This document shows, piece by piece, positions 17,330 through 25,990 of a stretch of 64,000 bases of DNA. Every line of letters starts with the position of its first letter. Position 1 is the stretch's first letter. Position numbers and translations under genes: made by a program. Origin of the DNA: Periweissella cryptocerci (GTDB lineage: Bacteria > Bacillota > Bacilli > Lactobacillales > Lactobacillaceae); assembly GCF_004358325.1 (NCBI RefSeq), contig NZ_CP037940.1, positions 2,356,001 to 2,420,000 on the forward strand. Reading direction: 5' to 3'. The notes under the pieces are model-generated. The model searched no databases and had not been told where the DNA came from. It saw nothing but the letters and a program-made list of their open reading frames with translations.

Positions 17330-17722
17330 ATGATAAAAATAAGAATTTTACTTGTTATCATTTTTTTGCTAGTTGGCGTGTGCGCAATTCAAATGGCCAA
17401 TGAGGTGCTAGCTGATAAACAAGGCGAGGTAATTTATTTGGCCGAAAAACGGGCAGACAAGGTTGCTGCTGATGTTAGTGAGGTGGTGGATGGCTATAAA
17501 GGAATTGATTTTTTTCTAGGTGAAACTGATGAACAAGTTATCAAAGTAAACGGTAAGCCAAAATGGGCCCACGAGTATCTGAATGGTGCCTATGCCCTAC
17601 GATACGAGATTAAGGACACAGATACACACGGGAAGTCAGAGTTGCTAACAATTCATTTTATTGAAGTGAAACACAGTCACCATGATGAATATCAAGTTAC
17701 CGGTGCAGTTGTTGAAAATTAA
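17330..17722 (+). CDS. Membrane-anchored or secreted protein, unknown function
   Basis: 130 residues. N-terminal hydrophobic segment (about 4-22, IRILLVIIFLLVGVCAIQM) and an exported C-terminal domain ending in a His-rich stretch (IEVKHSHHDEYQVTG). No proper lipobox (VGVC). GGAGGCGGG lies nine bases before ATG. First gene of a probable three-gene cassette with the two paralogs that follow. Family not recognised. Confidence 0.55.
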   Translation: MIKIRILLVIIFLLVGVCAIQMANEVLADKQGEVIYLAEKRADKVAADVSEVVDGYKGIDFFLGETDEQVIKVNGKPKWAHEYLNGAYALRYEIKDTDTHGKSELLTIHFIEVKHSHHDEYQVTGAVVEN

Positions 17723-17780
17723 TCATCTAGTATTAGTAAGCAACTTGTGCAAAAAACAAAAGAAAGAAGTGGATGAGCAG

Positions 17781-18143
17781 ATGAATTTATTAAAAAAAGT
17801 TATGACGTTGGTTACAGACAACAAATATTATGATTGGACGACTAAATATCAAGCAACCAATGGGATTGTGATTACGAAGCAACCTCAAAAGCGCCACCAT
17901 GCAGTGTGTTTGCAAGCCAGTCACCAGCTGTGGGCGATTGCAAATGAACCCACCAATGATTTACCAGCTTATATGGGTTTAACTGAAATGCAACAATGGC
18001 TTAATGAACGCGGATTAATAATCGTCTCAGAACATCCAACGCATTGGTGGGCTGGAATGGTACATAGTCTAAATAACGGCGATGTTGCCCAAGCGCATGA
18101 ACTATGTAATATTCTAGAATATTTAAATTTAACGAAACCATAG
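17781..18143 (+). CDS. Unknown protein, first of two tandem paralogs
   Basis: 120 residues. ATG 17781 follows GAAGTGG; a longer frame upstream overlaps the preceding gene and is unlikely. It shares with the next gene a roughly 75-residue block: a (C/V)xxASxQ(L/V)WxIA start, WL(N/S)E(R/H)G, HPxxWW, LNNGxV and NILEY. No membrane segment. No known family recognised. The neighbours and 12-bp spacing to the second copy imply a single transcript. Confidence 0.55.
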   Translation: MNLLKKVMTLVTDNKYYDWTTKYQATNGIVITKQPQKRHHAVCLQASHQLWAIANEPTNDLPAYMGLTEMQQWLNERGLIIVSEHPTHWWAGMVHSLNNGDVAQAHELCNILEYLNLTKP

Positions 18144-18155
18144 GAGGGCACGCCA

Positions 18156-18548
18156 ATGTTTATCACGATGGGAATTTTAGATGTAATTGGTTTTGGATTG
18201 TTCATTGCGGCCACGAATGATCGTAATAATGATCAAATCAAGCGACGTAAGCCACACACGGCAAGTGAAATTGCGAGTCGGCTACAACATTATCAAAATG
18301 ATAATTGTGTGATGGCGAGCCGGCAGGTGTGGAAAATTGCAATGATGCCCAAGGAGCCCCTGACGCCTAATATGAGTTTAGAAATGATGGCTGATTGGTT
18401 GAGTGAACATGGGATGACTATCACGGATCCACATCCTAAAAGTTGGTGGACAAGTCTGGTAATGCATCTTAACAACGGGCAGGTCGAAGAACCCCATCGT
18501 TTATTAAATATTTTGGAATATATGCACGAAACAGCTACGCCTGATTAA
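18156..18548 (+). CDS. Unknown protein, second tandem paralog
   Basis: 130 residues. AGGAGGG precedes ATG by nine bases. The N-terminal 20 residues (FITMGILDVIGFGLFIAATN) are hydrophobic and absent from the first paralog, so this copy may be membrane-anchored. The rest aligns with it along the full length (ASRQVWKIA, WLSEHGMTI, HPKSWW, LNNGQV, NILEY). A recent-to-moderate tandem duplication followed by acquisition or loss of an anchor is likely. Function unknown. Confidence 0.55.
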   Translation: MFITMGILDVIGFGLFIAATNDRNNDQIKRRKPHTASEIASRLQHYQNDNCVMASRQVWKIAMMPKEPLTPNMSLEMMADWLSEHGMTITDPHPKSWWTSLVMHLNNGQVEEPHRLLNILEYMHETATPD

Positions 18549-18934
18549 TTGTTATTTGAATTTACGAGTAGAAAATGGTGTTTTACCTGTAAAATAGTAC
18601 AACATTTGCTAGGCGTAACTAAATTATTTTTGACGTTAATAGTGGGTGGGACATAACTTGTCTAGCCCACAAAATAAGCCTGATTTCTCCTTATCACAAG
18701 GTAGAAATCAGGCTTATTGACGTGCGACTAAAGGCTTCCGGGCGTGACTAGGTGCAAGAAGACACTAAAAGGTGGGTAGGGTACTTAATAGTGCCTACTT
18801 GTTGAAAGGGATGGTTGCATTGATAATTACTCCAGTAAGTTTTACTAGTAAGAACTTAAATTTTAGTGGAAATGGGGTTACGGAAAAGGATTGTGAAGGT
18901 GTAGGCAATGAAGCGAATAAGGGGTAGAAATGGA
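18549..18934 (-). repeat. Intergenic region with inverted family B repeat (B5)
   Basis: The core at 18,673-18,719 (AATAAGCCTGATTTCT ... AGAAATCAGGCTTATT) is flanked on the left by gggacataacttgtctagcc, the inverted family tail, so this copy points to the minus strand. The rest holds no convincing gene. Confidence 0.75.
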
Positions 18935-20140
18935 ATGATGATTGAAGAGAGTACTAAAATCCAACCAATTAAGCCAGCGATGACATTATGGGCATTAGCG
19001 ATTAGTGCATTTGGGATTGGATCAACAGAGTTTATTAGCGTGGGATTATTACCACTGATTGTGCAAGATTTGCATGTTTCATTGAGTAGTGCGAGCCTAA
19101 CAGTATCGCTATACGCACTTGGAGTAACGATTGGTGCGCCCATTTTAACGGCATTAACATCAAAGTGGGAACGTAAACGAGTATTATTATTTGATATGAC
19201 GATCTTTTTAGTGGGTAATTTATTAGCGGCGATTGCGCCGAATTTTGCATTTTTGTTAGTGGGACGAATTGTGGCGGCTTTAGCACATGGGGTATTCATG
19301 TCAATCGCTGCCGTAATAGCGGCGGATGTTGTTGCACCAGCTAAACGGGCTAGTGCGATTGCGCTGATGTTTACGGGCTTAACGGTCGCAACAATTACCG
19401 GGGTTCCCATTGGTACATTCATTGGCCAACACACGACTTGGCGAATGTCATTTGTGTTTATTTTGGTGATTGGCTTGATTGCGCTGTTGGGTAATATTCT
19501 ATTAGTGCCCAACAATTTAGCAAAGAGCACCGCAATTTCGTTGCGTGATATTGGCAAGGTGTTGACCAATTTGCGCTTGTTATTAATTTTATTGATTACA
19601 GCTTTAGGGTATGGGGGAACTTTTGTCGTATATACGTACGTTGCCCCAATTCTAGAAAAATTTATGGGATATTCGCCAAGCCAAATAGTATTAATTTTAA
19701 TTGGCTATGGTGGCGCAGTGGCAATTGGAAACATGGTTGGTGGGCGCTTAGCTAATCACCGGTCGCTGCGGGCACTGTTATATATGTTCATTGGTTTAGC
19801 ATTTAGTATTTTAGGTATATTTTTCTTTATCCACCAACCAATTTTGGGATTAGGCGCAATTTTATTGATGGGGTTGTTTGCATTTATGAATGTACCGGGG
19901 TTACAATTATTAGCCGTTAAGTTAGCGGAAAAATATCTGCCGGCAGCAACTTCAATGGCTTCGGCGTTAAATATCTCGGCATTTAATATTGGAATTACCA
20001 TGGGAGCATTTGTCGGTGGTAAGGTGACCGCACGCGGTGGACTAGCTTTGACGCCGATTTTTGGTTTTGTTATGGTTATGGCAGCGGTGGGAATTAAATT
20101 TGCTTGGTTAATGAAAGATAAAGTTGTGCGCGAACTTTAA
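18935..20140 (+). CDS. MFS transporter, DHA1 family (AraJ/YdhP-like efflux)
   Basis: 401 residues, 12 membrane helices. N-terminal FGIGSTEFISVGLLPLI and the A-like loop SKWERKRVLLFDMTIFLVGNLLAA are typical of the sugar/drug efflux branch (AraJ, YdhP, Cmr-like). Start 18935 is preferred over 18908 because AGGGG lies ten bases upstream. It is followed after about 107 bp by an HxlR regulator on the same strand. Substrate unknown. Confidence 0.85.
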   Translation: MMIEESTKIQPIKPAMTLWALAISAFGIGSTEFISVGLLPLIVQDLHVSLSSASLTVSLYALGVTIGAPILTALTSKWERKRVLLFDMTIFLVGNLLAAIAPNFAFLLVGRIVAALAHGVFMSIAAVIAADVVAPAKRASAIALMFTGLTVATITGVPIGTFIGQHTTWRMSFVFILVIGLIALLGNILLVPNNLAKSTAISLRDIGKVLTNLRLLLILLITALGYGGTFVVYTYVAPILEKFMGYSPSQIVLILIGYGGAVAIGNMVGGRLANHRSLRALLYMFIGLAFSILGIFFFIHQPILGLGAILLMGLFAFMNVPGLQLLAVKLAEKYLPAATSMASALNISAFNIGITMGAFVGGKVTARGGLALTPIFGFVMVMAAVGIKFAWLMKDKVVREL

Positions 20141-20247
20141 TTTTGTAGGACACTTAGCCAAGCCATAATAGATTAGCTGTTGAGTTGACGCGAAATTTAA
20201 AGCTGGTAAAATGCAGTAAGCAAACACGAATAAGCGGAGGCGAAGTA

Positions 20248-20634
20248 ATGGCGGAAATAAAAAAAGTTTATAACATTGGCGTTGAAGCTACGATGGAAGT
20301 AATTGGTGGTAAATGGAAGCCAATTATTTTGTGTCACTTGCGCAACCAGACGTTACGTACTGGTGAATTGAAACGAGCGATTCCAAATATCACGCAAAAA
20401 ATGCTGACACAACAGTTACGGGAGCTAGAAGACGCTGATATTGTTGAGCGCCACGTGTACAATCAAGTGCCACCAAAAGTAGAATATTGCCTGAGTGCGT
20501 ATGGTGAAACGCTCAGTGTTATTTTGAATAAGCTCTGTGTCTGGGGTGAAAAACATATTGATTTATTAAATGAAAACGGGCAAAAAATTGAACTCATCAA
20601 CCGCGATGCTGTGCCAGTAATTGAAACTAAATAG
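20248..20634 (+). CDS. HxlR family transcriptional regulator
   Basis: 128 residues, winged-helix HxlR type: ATMEVIGGKWKPIILCHL, LRTGELKRAIPNITQKMLTQQLRELEDADIV and a wing around VPPKVEY. HxlR proteins respond to electrophiles, redox state or metabolites. ATG 20248 follows CGGAGGCG at six bases. Its location directly downstream of the MFS pump suggests it regulates that gene. Confidence 0.88.
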   Translation: MAEIKKVYNIGVEATMEVIGGKWKPIILCHLRNQTLRTGELKRAIPNITQKMLTQQLRELEDADIVERHVYNQVPPKVEYCLSAYGETLSVILNKLCVWGEKHIDLLNENGQKIELINRDAVPVIETK

Positions 20635-20649
20635 CGGTTAACGGCAAAT

Positions 20650-20795
20650 ACAAGTGGGACAAACGGCGGTTACCATGAATCATACCTGAATTTGTCCCGA
20701 CTAAAAAATTTTGGCACGATAATAAGCCTGATTTCTACCAATGAGGAGAAGTCAGGCTTATTTTGTAGGCTGGACGAATTATGCCGCCATTTGTA
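20650..20795 (+). repeat. Family B hairpin repeat with leading hairpin (B6)
   Basis: A leading GTGGGACAAA ... TTTGTCCCGAC pairing is followed by the core AATAAGCCTGATTTCTACC ... GGAGAAGTCAGGCTTATT (20,720-20,763) and the tail gtaggctggacgaattatg. It separates convergent genes and could terminate both. Confidence 0.8.
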
Positions 20796-20802
20796 ATTGA
20801 TA

Positions 20803-21144
20803 CTAGTAGGCAATATTAAATTTGATTATCTCAGTAAGCATTGACCAGTCAACTGGCTTGTCCCATTTGATTAGAATTGCACCATTAGCGGTGGGATACG
20901 CATTACTCGTGATTTCTTCGTCAAATTGATCAAGCGTCATCAACGTAGGATAAACATCGAAATGTTTTTTAGTTACCGCAAAAAAGATAATTGGTTTATC
21001 ACCAATAAAAAATGCGGGCATCGCATTTTCGAGACGTGGTTCCAGCTGTGCATCAATTTGTGCGGTCAATGTCAGGGCTTCATTGAGGCGGGCTTTTTGC
21101 TCAGAATTGGTAATAGCGGCTAGGTAATCATTGAAAATGTTCAT
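20803..21144 (-). CDS. DUF1801 / YdhG-like protein
   Basis: 113 residues, single DUF1801 domain (MPAFFIGDKPIIFFAVTKKHFDVYPT, SNAYPTANGAILIKWDKPVDWSMLTEIIKF). The family includes the Bacillus iron chaperone Fra/YdhG; here the exact role is unknown. GAGGAG lies seven bases before the ATG. A two-domain relative is at 8,040. Confidence 0.8.
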   Translation of the reverse strand: MNIFNDYLAAITNSEQKARLNEALTLTAQIDAQLEPRLENAMPAFFIGDKPIIFFAVTKKHFDVYPTLMTLDQFDEEITSNAYPTANGAILIKWDKPVDWSMLTEIIKFNIAY

Positions 21145-21207
21145 TAAAAACTCCTCAGGTATGTTTACGTATCTTTGAGTTTACCATAAATAATGCAAAA
21201 AACGGAA

Positions 21208-21310
21208 GTGGTACAAACGGTTGCAGCCTTTTGTACCACGTTAACAAGCCGGATTTCTACCTTACTACAATAAGGAGAAATCCGGCTTGTTTTGCGGGCT
21301 GGACAGGCAC
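21208..21310 (+). repeat. Family B hairpin repeat, most complete copy (B7)
   Basis: Two hairpins: GTGGTACAAA / TTTGTACCAC, then AACAAGCCGGATTTCT (21,243 onward) / AGAAATCCGGCTTGTT (to 21,292), with an inner CCTTA / TAAGG. The first two changed pairs (T-A to C-G, T-A to G-C) are altered in both arms relative to B8. Confidence 0.85.
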
Positions 21311-21344
21311 GTTTTTTACGGAAATACTTAAGATAAGTGTTCAG

Positions 21345-21884
21345 TTAGTCAAAATAGTTTTCTTTAACATAAGTGACGAGTGGTTCAATCGCAGCTTTAT
21401 CAGTGAAATCAACGACATTCCCAAATGTATCCAAAATCGCTTGGTCTTCGGCAGTTAATGCACTGTCTTTTTTACGCCCGAGAACAAAATTTTTCAACAT
21501 AAGTAAGACTGTTTTATCAATGAAACCGAGTTTAGCATAGTCAATTGCTCCCCGAAAGTGAAACATGGGAATCTGCCGGCGCTTATCGGTTGGAATTGCG
21601 CGATTAATGACATCGGTATAGTCAGTCGTGGTTGGATCCGATAAACCAACTGTAAAACCGATGACGTCACGATGAGGGTGCTCCCGGAGAATGCCAGCAC
21701 CACTAATATCACCTATAAATAATGAGCCGCCATAAATAATGAGATCATAGTCCAACAGTTCATCAGGTCGGATTTGATCACGACTGCGTAATTCAGTTCC
21801 CAGTTCCTCCGCAATCCAAGTGGCATATTGCTTGGTTGAACCATATTTAGATTTATAGAGTACCAAGATTTTTTTATTAGGCAT
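21345..21884 (-). CDS. Flavodoxin-domain protein (HemG-like), copy 1
   Basis: 179 residues with flavodoxin fold: phosphate-loop-like KILVLYKSKYGSTKQYATWIAEELG at the N-terminus, then DLIIYGGSLFIGDISGAG. It resembles protoporphyrinogen-oxidase-like flavodoxins (HemG/YfeD type) rather than short electron-transfer flavodoxins. It is a paralog of the gene at 22,274-22,810; both point the same way, separated by a family A insertion. No heme biosynthesis genes are nearby, so the redox partner is unknown. Confidence 0.82.
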   Translation of the reverse strand: MPNKKILVLYKSKYGSTKQYATWIAEELGTELRSRDQIRPDELLDYDLIIYGGSLFIGDISGAGILREHPHRDVIGFTVGLSDPTTTDYTDVINRAIPTDKRRQIPMFHFRGAIDYAKLGFIDKTVLLMLKNFVLGRKKDSALTAEDQAILDTFGNVVDFTDKAAIEPLVTYVKENYFD

Positions 21885-22072
21885 GACACCGTCCTTATCA
21901 ATTTATTGAGATTTTCTCCATCATAGCAATTAAATAATTAATATTCATAAAATTCACAATTGTTTCACAATTATTCACAGAATCTTCAAACGTTCATCAA
22001 TGTGTTATTGGTATGGCTTTTATCTTTTTCGGGTTGCGCCAAGTTTTATGGTTATCGGCGGTATAAAAAAGC

Positions 22073-22248
22073 GGCTAATATTTTTCTAGATGAAGTGAAC
22101 CCCCAGTATTGGACCGAAGTTCTATTGCCAGTGTTTTTCTCCCATGCTACCGCGGCCTGTAGGTGATAAATGTTTTTTGCTAGTTACATTATTCTTAACT
22201 AACGTAGTGACCAATTTTATTCAATCCCACGTCAGACATAATAGAGCA
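22073..22248 (-). mobile_element. Family A MITE-like element, short form, minus orientation (A3)
   Basis: 176 bp. On the minus strand it reads (T)GCTCTATTATGTCTGACGT, GGGATTGAATAAAATTGGTC and ends TCTAGAAAAATATTAGCC. Flanks AAAAAAGC (22,065-22,072) and AAAAAAGC (22,249-22,256) are an exact 8-bp duplication. The hairpin modules are absent. It sits in the T tract of the terminator for the upstream flavodoxin paralog. Confidence 0.85.
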
Positions 22249-22275
22249 AAAAAAGCATCCAAAATTTGGATGCTT
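22248..22275 (-). terminator. Terminator of flavodoxin copy 2, T tract hit by family A element
   Basis: Minus strand: AAGCATCCAAATTTTGGATGC followed by TTTTTTT. The 8-bp duplication of element A3 lies inside this tract; the remaining T run is still seven long. Confidence 0.8.
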
Positions 22276-22810
22276 AAGCCACCTTTTCGTGAACATATTC
22301 AAGAAGGGGTAAAATACTTTTCCACTTACAAAGGTCAACTTGTTTGTCGTAGTATTTAAGGAAAGCCCGTTCGTCTGCAGTTAGCTTGTGCGTGGGCTTC
22401 AATTTTAGAATAAAGCTTTTAATTGGTACAAGAATTGTCCGTTCAAAGAAGCCGAGCATTTTGCAGTCGAAGCCACCATGAAAATGGAATACCGGCGTCT
22501 TTGTACGCCGATCAGCGGGGATATTACGCTCTAAGAGGGCGTGATGATCGAGGTCAGACGGTGGTGTCATACCAACTGTGAAAATGACCAGTTCGCGATA
22601 TGCACGCTTCATTAAATCATTAATGCCCCGAATTGTTCCAGCGGAAATGGCACCGCCGAAAATGACTAAATCGTACTTTAACATCCCAAATTGTTCAATT
22701 TCACTGAGTTCAAGTAAGTCGGCTTTAAAAGCTTCCGCAATCCAAGTCGCGTATTGCTTTGTCATGCCAATTTTTGCTTTATAAATTACTGCTATTTTTT
22801 TACGTGTCAT
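22274..22810 (-). CDS. Flavodoxin-domain protein (HemG-like), copy 2
   Basis: 178 residues, same family as copy 1 (KIAVIYKAKIGMTKQYATWIAEAFK, DLVIFGGAISAGTIRG, PVFHFHGGFDCKMLGF). In the phosphate loop the second Ser/Thr cluster is altered (GMTKQ versus GSTKQ). Collinear paralog of the downstream gene; together they look like a duplicated redox pair of unknown partner. Confidence 0.8.
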   Translation of the reverse strand: MTRKKIAVIYKAKIGMTKQYATWIAEAFKADLLELSEIEQFGMLKYDLVIFGGAISAGTIRGINDLMKRAYRELVIFTVGMTPPSDLDHHALLERNIPADRRTKTPVFHFHGGFDCKMLGFFERTILVPIKSFILKLKPTHKLTADERAFLKYYDKQVDLCKWKSILPLLEYVHEKVA

Positions 22811-22917
22811 ATAGTTCCCCCAAACTGTATCTGCAATTATTAACTAACCATAGTTTAGCAAGTAAATATGAAATAAATGGAGCGGATTGTTTGAAGGAAT
22901 TGTGTATTTATTGAGTG

Positions 22918-23385
22918 TTACATCGTTTTGGCAATCGATTTAGCCATAACAAAATTTGTGAGAATTTGATTTGCACGGTGGACGGTATTTTCCCGGATAA
23001 CTTGATAACCACGTTTTTGAAAAAACGGGCGCGCTGTAATTGAGGCGAAAACGCGAATAGTTTCATTACCATGCCTCAGCGCATCGGCTTCTAATTCGCT
23101 TGCTAATTGGGTGGCAATCCCTTGCCCCTGAAAATCCTTATGCACAAATAATAAATCTAGTTCACCATCTGCAGTCATCGACCCAAACCCTACAATTGTG
23201 TGATTGATTTGCGCGACTAACCCATAATCAGTTAAGAGACGTGCGGGCCAGTCTGTGATGGTGTCAGTCCAAGCATCAAGTTGTACGGAAGTGTAATCGG
23301 CTTGATTGATAGCATGAACAGTTTCGTAAAATAACGTGCAAACTGTGGTTTTATCTGTGCTGTGATATGGACGAATATCGATCAT
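22918..23385 (-). CDS. GNAT family N-acetyltransferase
   Basis: 155 residues. Acetyl-CoA-binding motif A LLFVHKDFQGQGIATQLASELE (QGQGIA), motif B ITARPFFQKRGYQVIRENTV. YafP-like. Substrate unknown. It lies 30 bp downstream of the WYL regulator on the same strand and is probably co-transcribed with it. Confidence 0.85.
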   Translation of the reverse strand: MIDIRPYHSTDKTTVCTLFYETVHAINQADYTSVQLDAWTDTITDWPARLLTDYGLVAQINHTIVGFGSMTADGELDLLFVHKDFQGQGIATQLASELEADALRHGNETIRVFASITARPFFQKRGYQVIRENTVHRANQILTNFVMAKSIAKTM

Positions 23386-23415
23386 CTGAAATAAATCCTT
23401 TCTAAATTATGTTTA

Positions 23416-24378
23416 TTACCAACGCTGCATTTTTTGCTGAATGTTTGCGCGAATTATATTAGGAACTTCGATTGGTTTGACTTCATCACCTAAGAACAGG
23501 AGCCAGTCACTAATGAAGCTAATTTCTTGGGGATTAGTGAGGTTAATGCTAGTTTCAAACTTGGCTACATTTTGAAATGGATCAATGTACTCAAGTTGAA
23601 ACTGCGGAGCATGCATACGTTTGAAACGCTGAATGGCAGTACTCTGGAGTTGTAAACGAAGGTTGGGTGCGCTAGGGCTAGTGTGCTTCAATGATTGAAG
23701 TTCAGCTTGCTTTGGCATGCTACGTTGCCAATTAATTACCGGCTCAGTAATACGATCAACACGAAAGTTGCGTTTTGCTTGACGAGTATAGTCATAGGCT
23801 GCCAGATACCAATGTGAATTTTGAAAATAAAAATTAAGCACGAGAATTGTGCGAACCGTCGCATGTTGTTGGTTATCTGTGTAACTAAAATCAAGTTGTT
23901 GATACTGTAAGCTTAGCTCCAACAATGTGCGTAGCATTGGTGTGGCAAAATCGGAGAGTTCTAATAAATTTGGATTAGCCGGATTGGTATTTTCAAATAA
24001 AATCAGCTGTTTCAGCAGTAACAAATCATCTTGTTGGGCTTGGGACGCAATTGCTAACAATTTTTCGAGTAAACGCTGCCGATCTTGTAAATAGGGGAGC
24101 TGTTGATTCGCCGTTGCTTGGAAAGCTAAAAAGAGTGATTTCAGTTCATCAGTTGTAAATTGAACCGCAGGTAATAGCTGATTACGCATCACGCTGTAGC
24201 CACCACCGTTACCGACTTGAGCTTCAAGGGGCATGCCTAGACTTTCGATAGTCTGGACATCACGCAGCGCAGTTCGCTTCGATACATGAAATTCATCAGC
24301 AAGCTCTCGGAGTGTGAATGTTTGCCGGTTATTCATATAGCGCATCATGGTGTTAATCCGATCAAATTTTTCGGCCAT
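23416..24378 (-). CDS. HTH-11/WYL-domain transcriptional regulator (YafY type)
   Basis: 320 residues. N-terminal HTH_11 (MNNRQTFTLRELADEFHVSKRTALRDVQTIESLGMPLEA, residues 15-53) and a WYL ligand-binding domain (residues about 150-230: QYQQLDFSYTDNQQ, SHWYLAAYDYTRQAKRNFRVDRI), plus a WCX-like C-terminus. It is divergent from the effector-binding-domain gene at 24,505; the pair probably forms a ligand-responsive switch and the shared upstream region the operator. Confidence 0.88.
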   Translation of the reverse strand: MAEKFDRINTMMRYMNNRQTFTLRELADEFHVSKRTALRDVQTIESLGMPLEAQVGNGGGYSVMRNQLLPAVQFTTDELKSLFLAFQATANQQLPYLQDRQRLLEKLLAIASQAQQDDLLLLKQLILFENTNPANPNLLELSDFATPMLRTLLELSLQYQQLDFSYTDNQQHATVRTILVLNFYFQNSHWYLAAYDYTRQAKRNFRVDRITEPVINWQRSMPKQAELQSLKHTSPSAPNLRLQLQSTAIQRFKRMHAPQFQLEYIDPFQNVAKFETSINLTNPQEISFISDWLLFLGDEVKPIEVPNIIRANIQQKMQRW

Positions 24379-24504
24379 TATTCCCTCACAAAATTATGTA
24401 ATAAATTATTAATAGTGCCAACTTTTGTCACCTTTGGCTATTATAGTATAAATATAGAAAGAAAAGCGATAAAGGATTTTCAAATATTTTGGAAAAAGGG
24501 AAAA

Positions 24505-24981
24505 ATGATGACAGATTATACGATTGAAACAAAAGCAGCCTTCGCAGTGACGGCATATGGTAAGGCCTTATCAATGGACAAAAATCCATTTGAATTAGCT
24601 AGTGAAAAAGCCGGCTTGTGGCAAGAAATTGGGGCCGATGGTCGGTGGGATTCACTGAAGGCAACGGCAGATAATGAATTAGAATACGGTGTTAATGAAG
24701 CAATTGATGGCCAATTTTACTATTATGCAGGCGTACAATCAAACGTTACGGCGCCTGAAAATACCCGCGTTATTAACTTTCCAGCTGGCGAATATTTGGT
24801 AATTAAGGCAACTGGAACGGAAAATGAAGTTTGGCAACAATTAGATATGGCAGCATTTGGTGAAATATTGCCGCAAGCTAATGATTTTGCCTATGTTGGT
24901 GGTCCAAACGCTAACGTACAGCTATCAGTTGCCGATGGTGTGATTAGTGGTGAAAAATTAATTCCCATCATTCGTAAGTAA
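24505..24981 (+). CDS. GyrI-like/AraC-effector-binding domain protein
   Basis: 158 residues, stand-alone effector-binding domain: TKAAFAVTAYGKAL, QFYYYAGVQSNVTAPENTRVINFPAGEYLVIKATG, FAYVGGPNANVQLSVADGVISGEKLIPI. Such domains usually bind hydrophobic small molecules. Two adjacent ATGs (24505, 24508) follow AAAGGG. Divergent from the WYL regulator, its likely controller. A longer frame starting upstream overlaps that regulator and is rejected. Confidence 0.78.
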   Translation: MMTDYTIETKAAFAVTAYGKALSMDKNPFELASEKAGLWQEIGADGRWDSLKATADNELEYGVNEAIDGQFYYYAGVQSNVTAPENTRVINFPAGEYLVIKATGTENEVWQQLDMAAFGEILPQANDFAYVGGPNANVQLSVADGVISGEKLIPIIRK

Positions 24982-25025
24982 TTTAGGGAAAAGCACCGGT
25001 ATTTTAGCACAGTAGTAATAAAATT

Positions 25026-25078
25026 AAAAATCGTATCAACATGACCGGTTGTGCGGGTCATGTTGATACGATTTTTTT
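25026..25078. terminator. Bidirectional terminator between convergent genes
   Basis: AAAAATCGTATCAACATGAC with its complement GTCATGTTGATACGATTTTT: 20-plus pairs, T runs on both strands. Serves the genes at 24,505 (+) and 25,105 (-). Confidence 0.9.
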
Positions 25079-25104
25079 GTGTTTAGTTAGACGGCTTAAG
25101 CAAG

Positions 25105-25677
25105 CTAGCCTTTTAAAGGTAGTTTTTTTACCAAATTCATAATCAGTTGGTGATAGGTTTCATCTTTTGAAAGATTAAATTCTTTGCCAAAATAGCCTTT
25201 GATACTTAAGCTGATAAAACCGGTAATCATACTCCGGAGGCCGCGATTCAGAAGCACTAAATCAGTTGTGGGGATGTCAAAATCGACTAAGGTACCGCGG
25301 AGTAACTCATAATGTGTGCGCAATACTTGACCAACCGCACTATCTTCTTTTAAGAAATAATTAGTTACCAAGTCAAAACTGCCGGCATATTTAAGTGCGA
25401 CGTTACGGTAGATTTCGGCATAGCACATGACCGCGTTACTACCGTGAAGATTTGCCAGCTGAGTTGTTAACTGTATGTTCATCTCAAGGTAAATGCGGAC
25501 AACCATCGCGTCTTTAACTGCTTGAATGTTAGGAAAGTGGTTGTATAACGAAGGGTATTTGATATTCAAACCGGCGGCCAAAATAGGGAAAGTTAGTTGG
25601 TCGAGACCTTTATCATTGGCGATAATTAAGGCTTGATCGACAATTTTGGCTTGGGTTAAATTTCGCTTCTGAACCAT
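25105..25677 (-). CDS. TetR/AcrR family regulator (WHG-type C-terminal domain)
   Basis: 190 residues. HTH with KIVDQALIIANDKGLDQLTFPILAAGLNIKYPSLYNHFPNIQAVKDAM split over residues 10-60; YPSLYNHF is characteristic of this subgroup. The C-terminal region with LNRGLRSMITGFISLSIKGYFG fits the WHG domain. It is divergent from the adhesin gene, which makes it a candidate regulator of it, with a 313-bp intergenic region between them. Confidence 0.83.
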   Translation of the reverse strand: MVQKRNLTQAKIVDQALIIANDKGLDQLTFPILAAGLNIKYPSLYNHFPNIQAVKDAMVVRIYLEMNIQLTTQLANLHGSNAVMCYAEIYRNVALKYAGSFDLVTNYFLKEDSAVGQVLRTHYELLRGTLVDFDIPTTDLVLLNRGLRSMITGFISLSIKGYFGKEFNLSKDETYHQLIMNLVKKLPLKG

Positions 25678-25990
25678 GGGTGGCTCCTTTCAAATTTTTA
25701 ATCTATTTTTTATAGTATATCACGTGAGAGTGGAGACGGTGCGATGGGTAAATACTAAGGGCATAAATGTGCAAAAAACGCCACGACATAAAAAATTCAT
25801 AACCACGAAATAATATTCACGAAAAAAGCATATTCCACAAGCAGAATATTAATAATGTTTGATTAAAATAATAAACGGCTTACAAATAGTGAGAGGCTGA
25901 TGAAGTTTTTTGGATATAATTTCAAAATACATAGTTAAATTAGTGAATGAACTCTCAATAAGATAGAAATAAAAAAATGGAGATTTTCTG
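25678..25990 (+). promoter_or_regulatory. Divergent intergenic region, adhesin promoter
   Basis: A TATAAT at 25,915-25,920 is a plausible -10 box for the adhesin, without a recognisable -35. AT-rich; no ORF. The TetR operator could not be identified with confidence. Confidence 0.35.

Noticed and set aside
18856-19569. 237-codon minus-strand open frame
   Set aside because: Shadow of the MFS gene, which has clear family motifs on the plus strand.
22073-22359. Small plus-strand frame of 68-71 codons
   Set aside because: Runs through family A element A3 and antisense to the flavodoxin gene.
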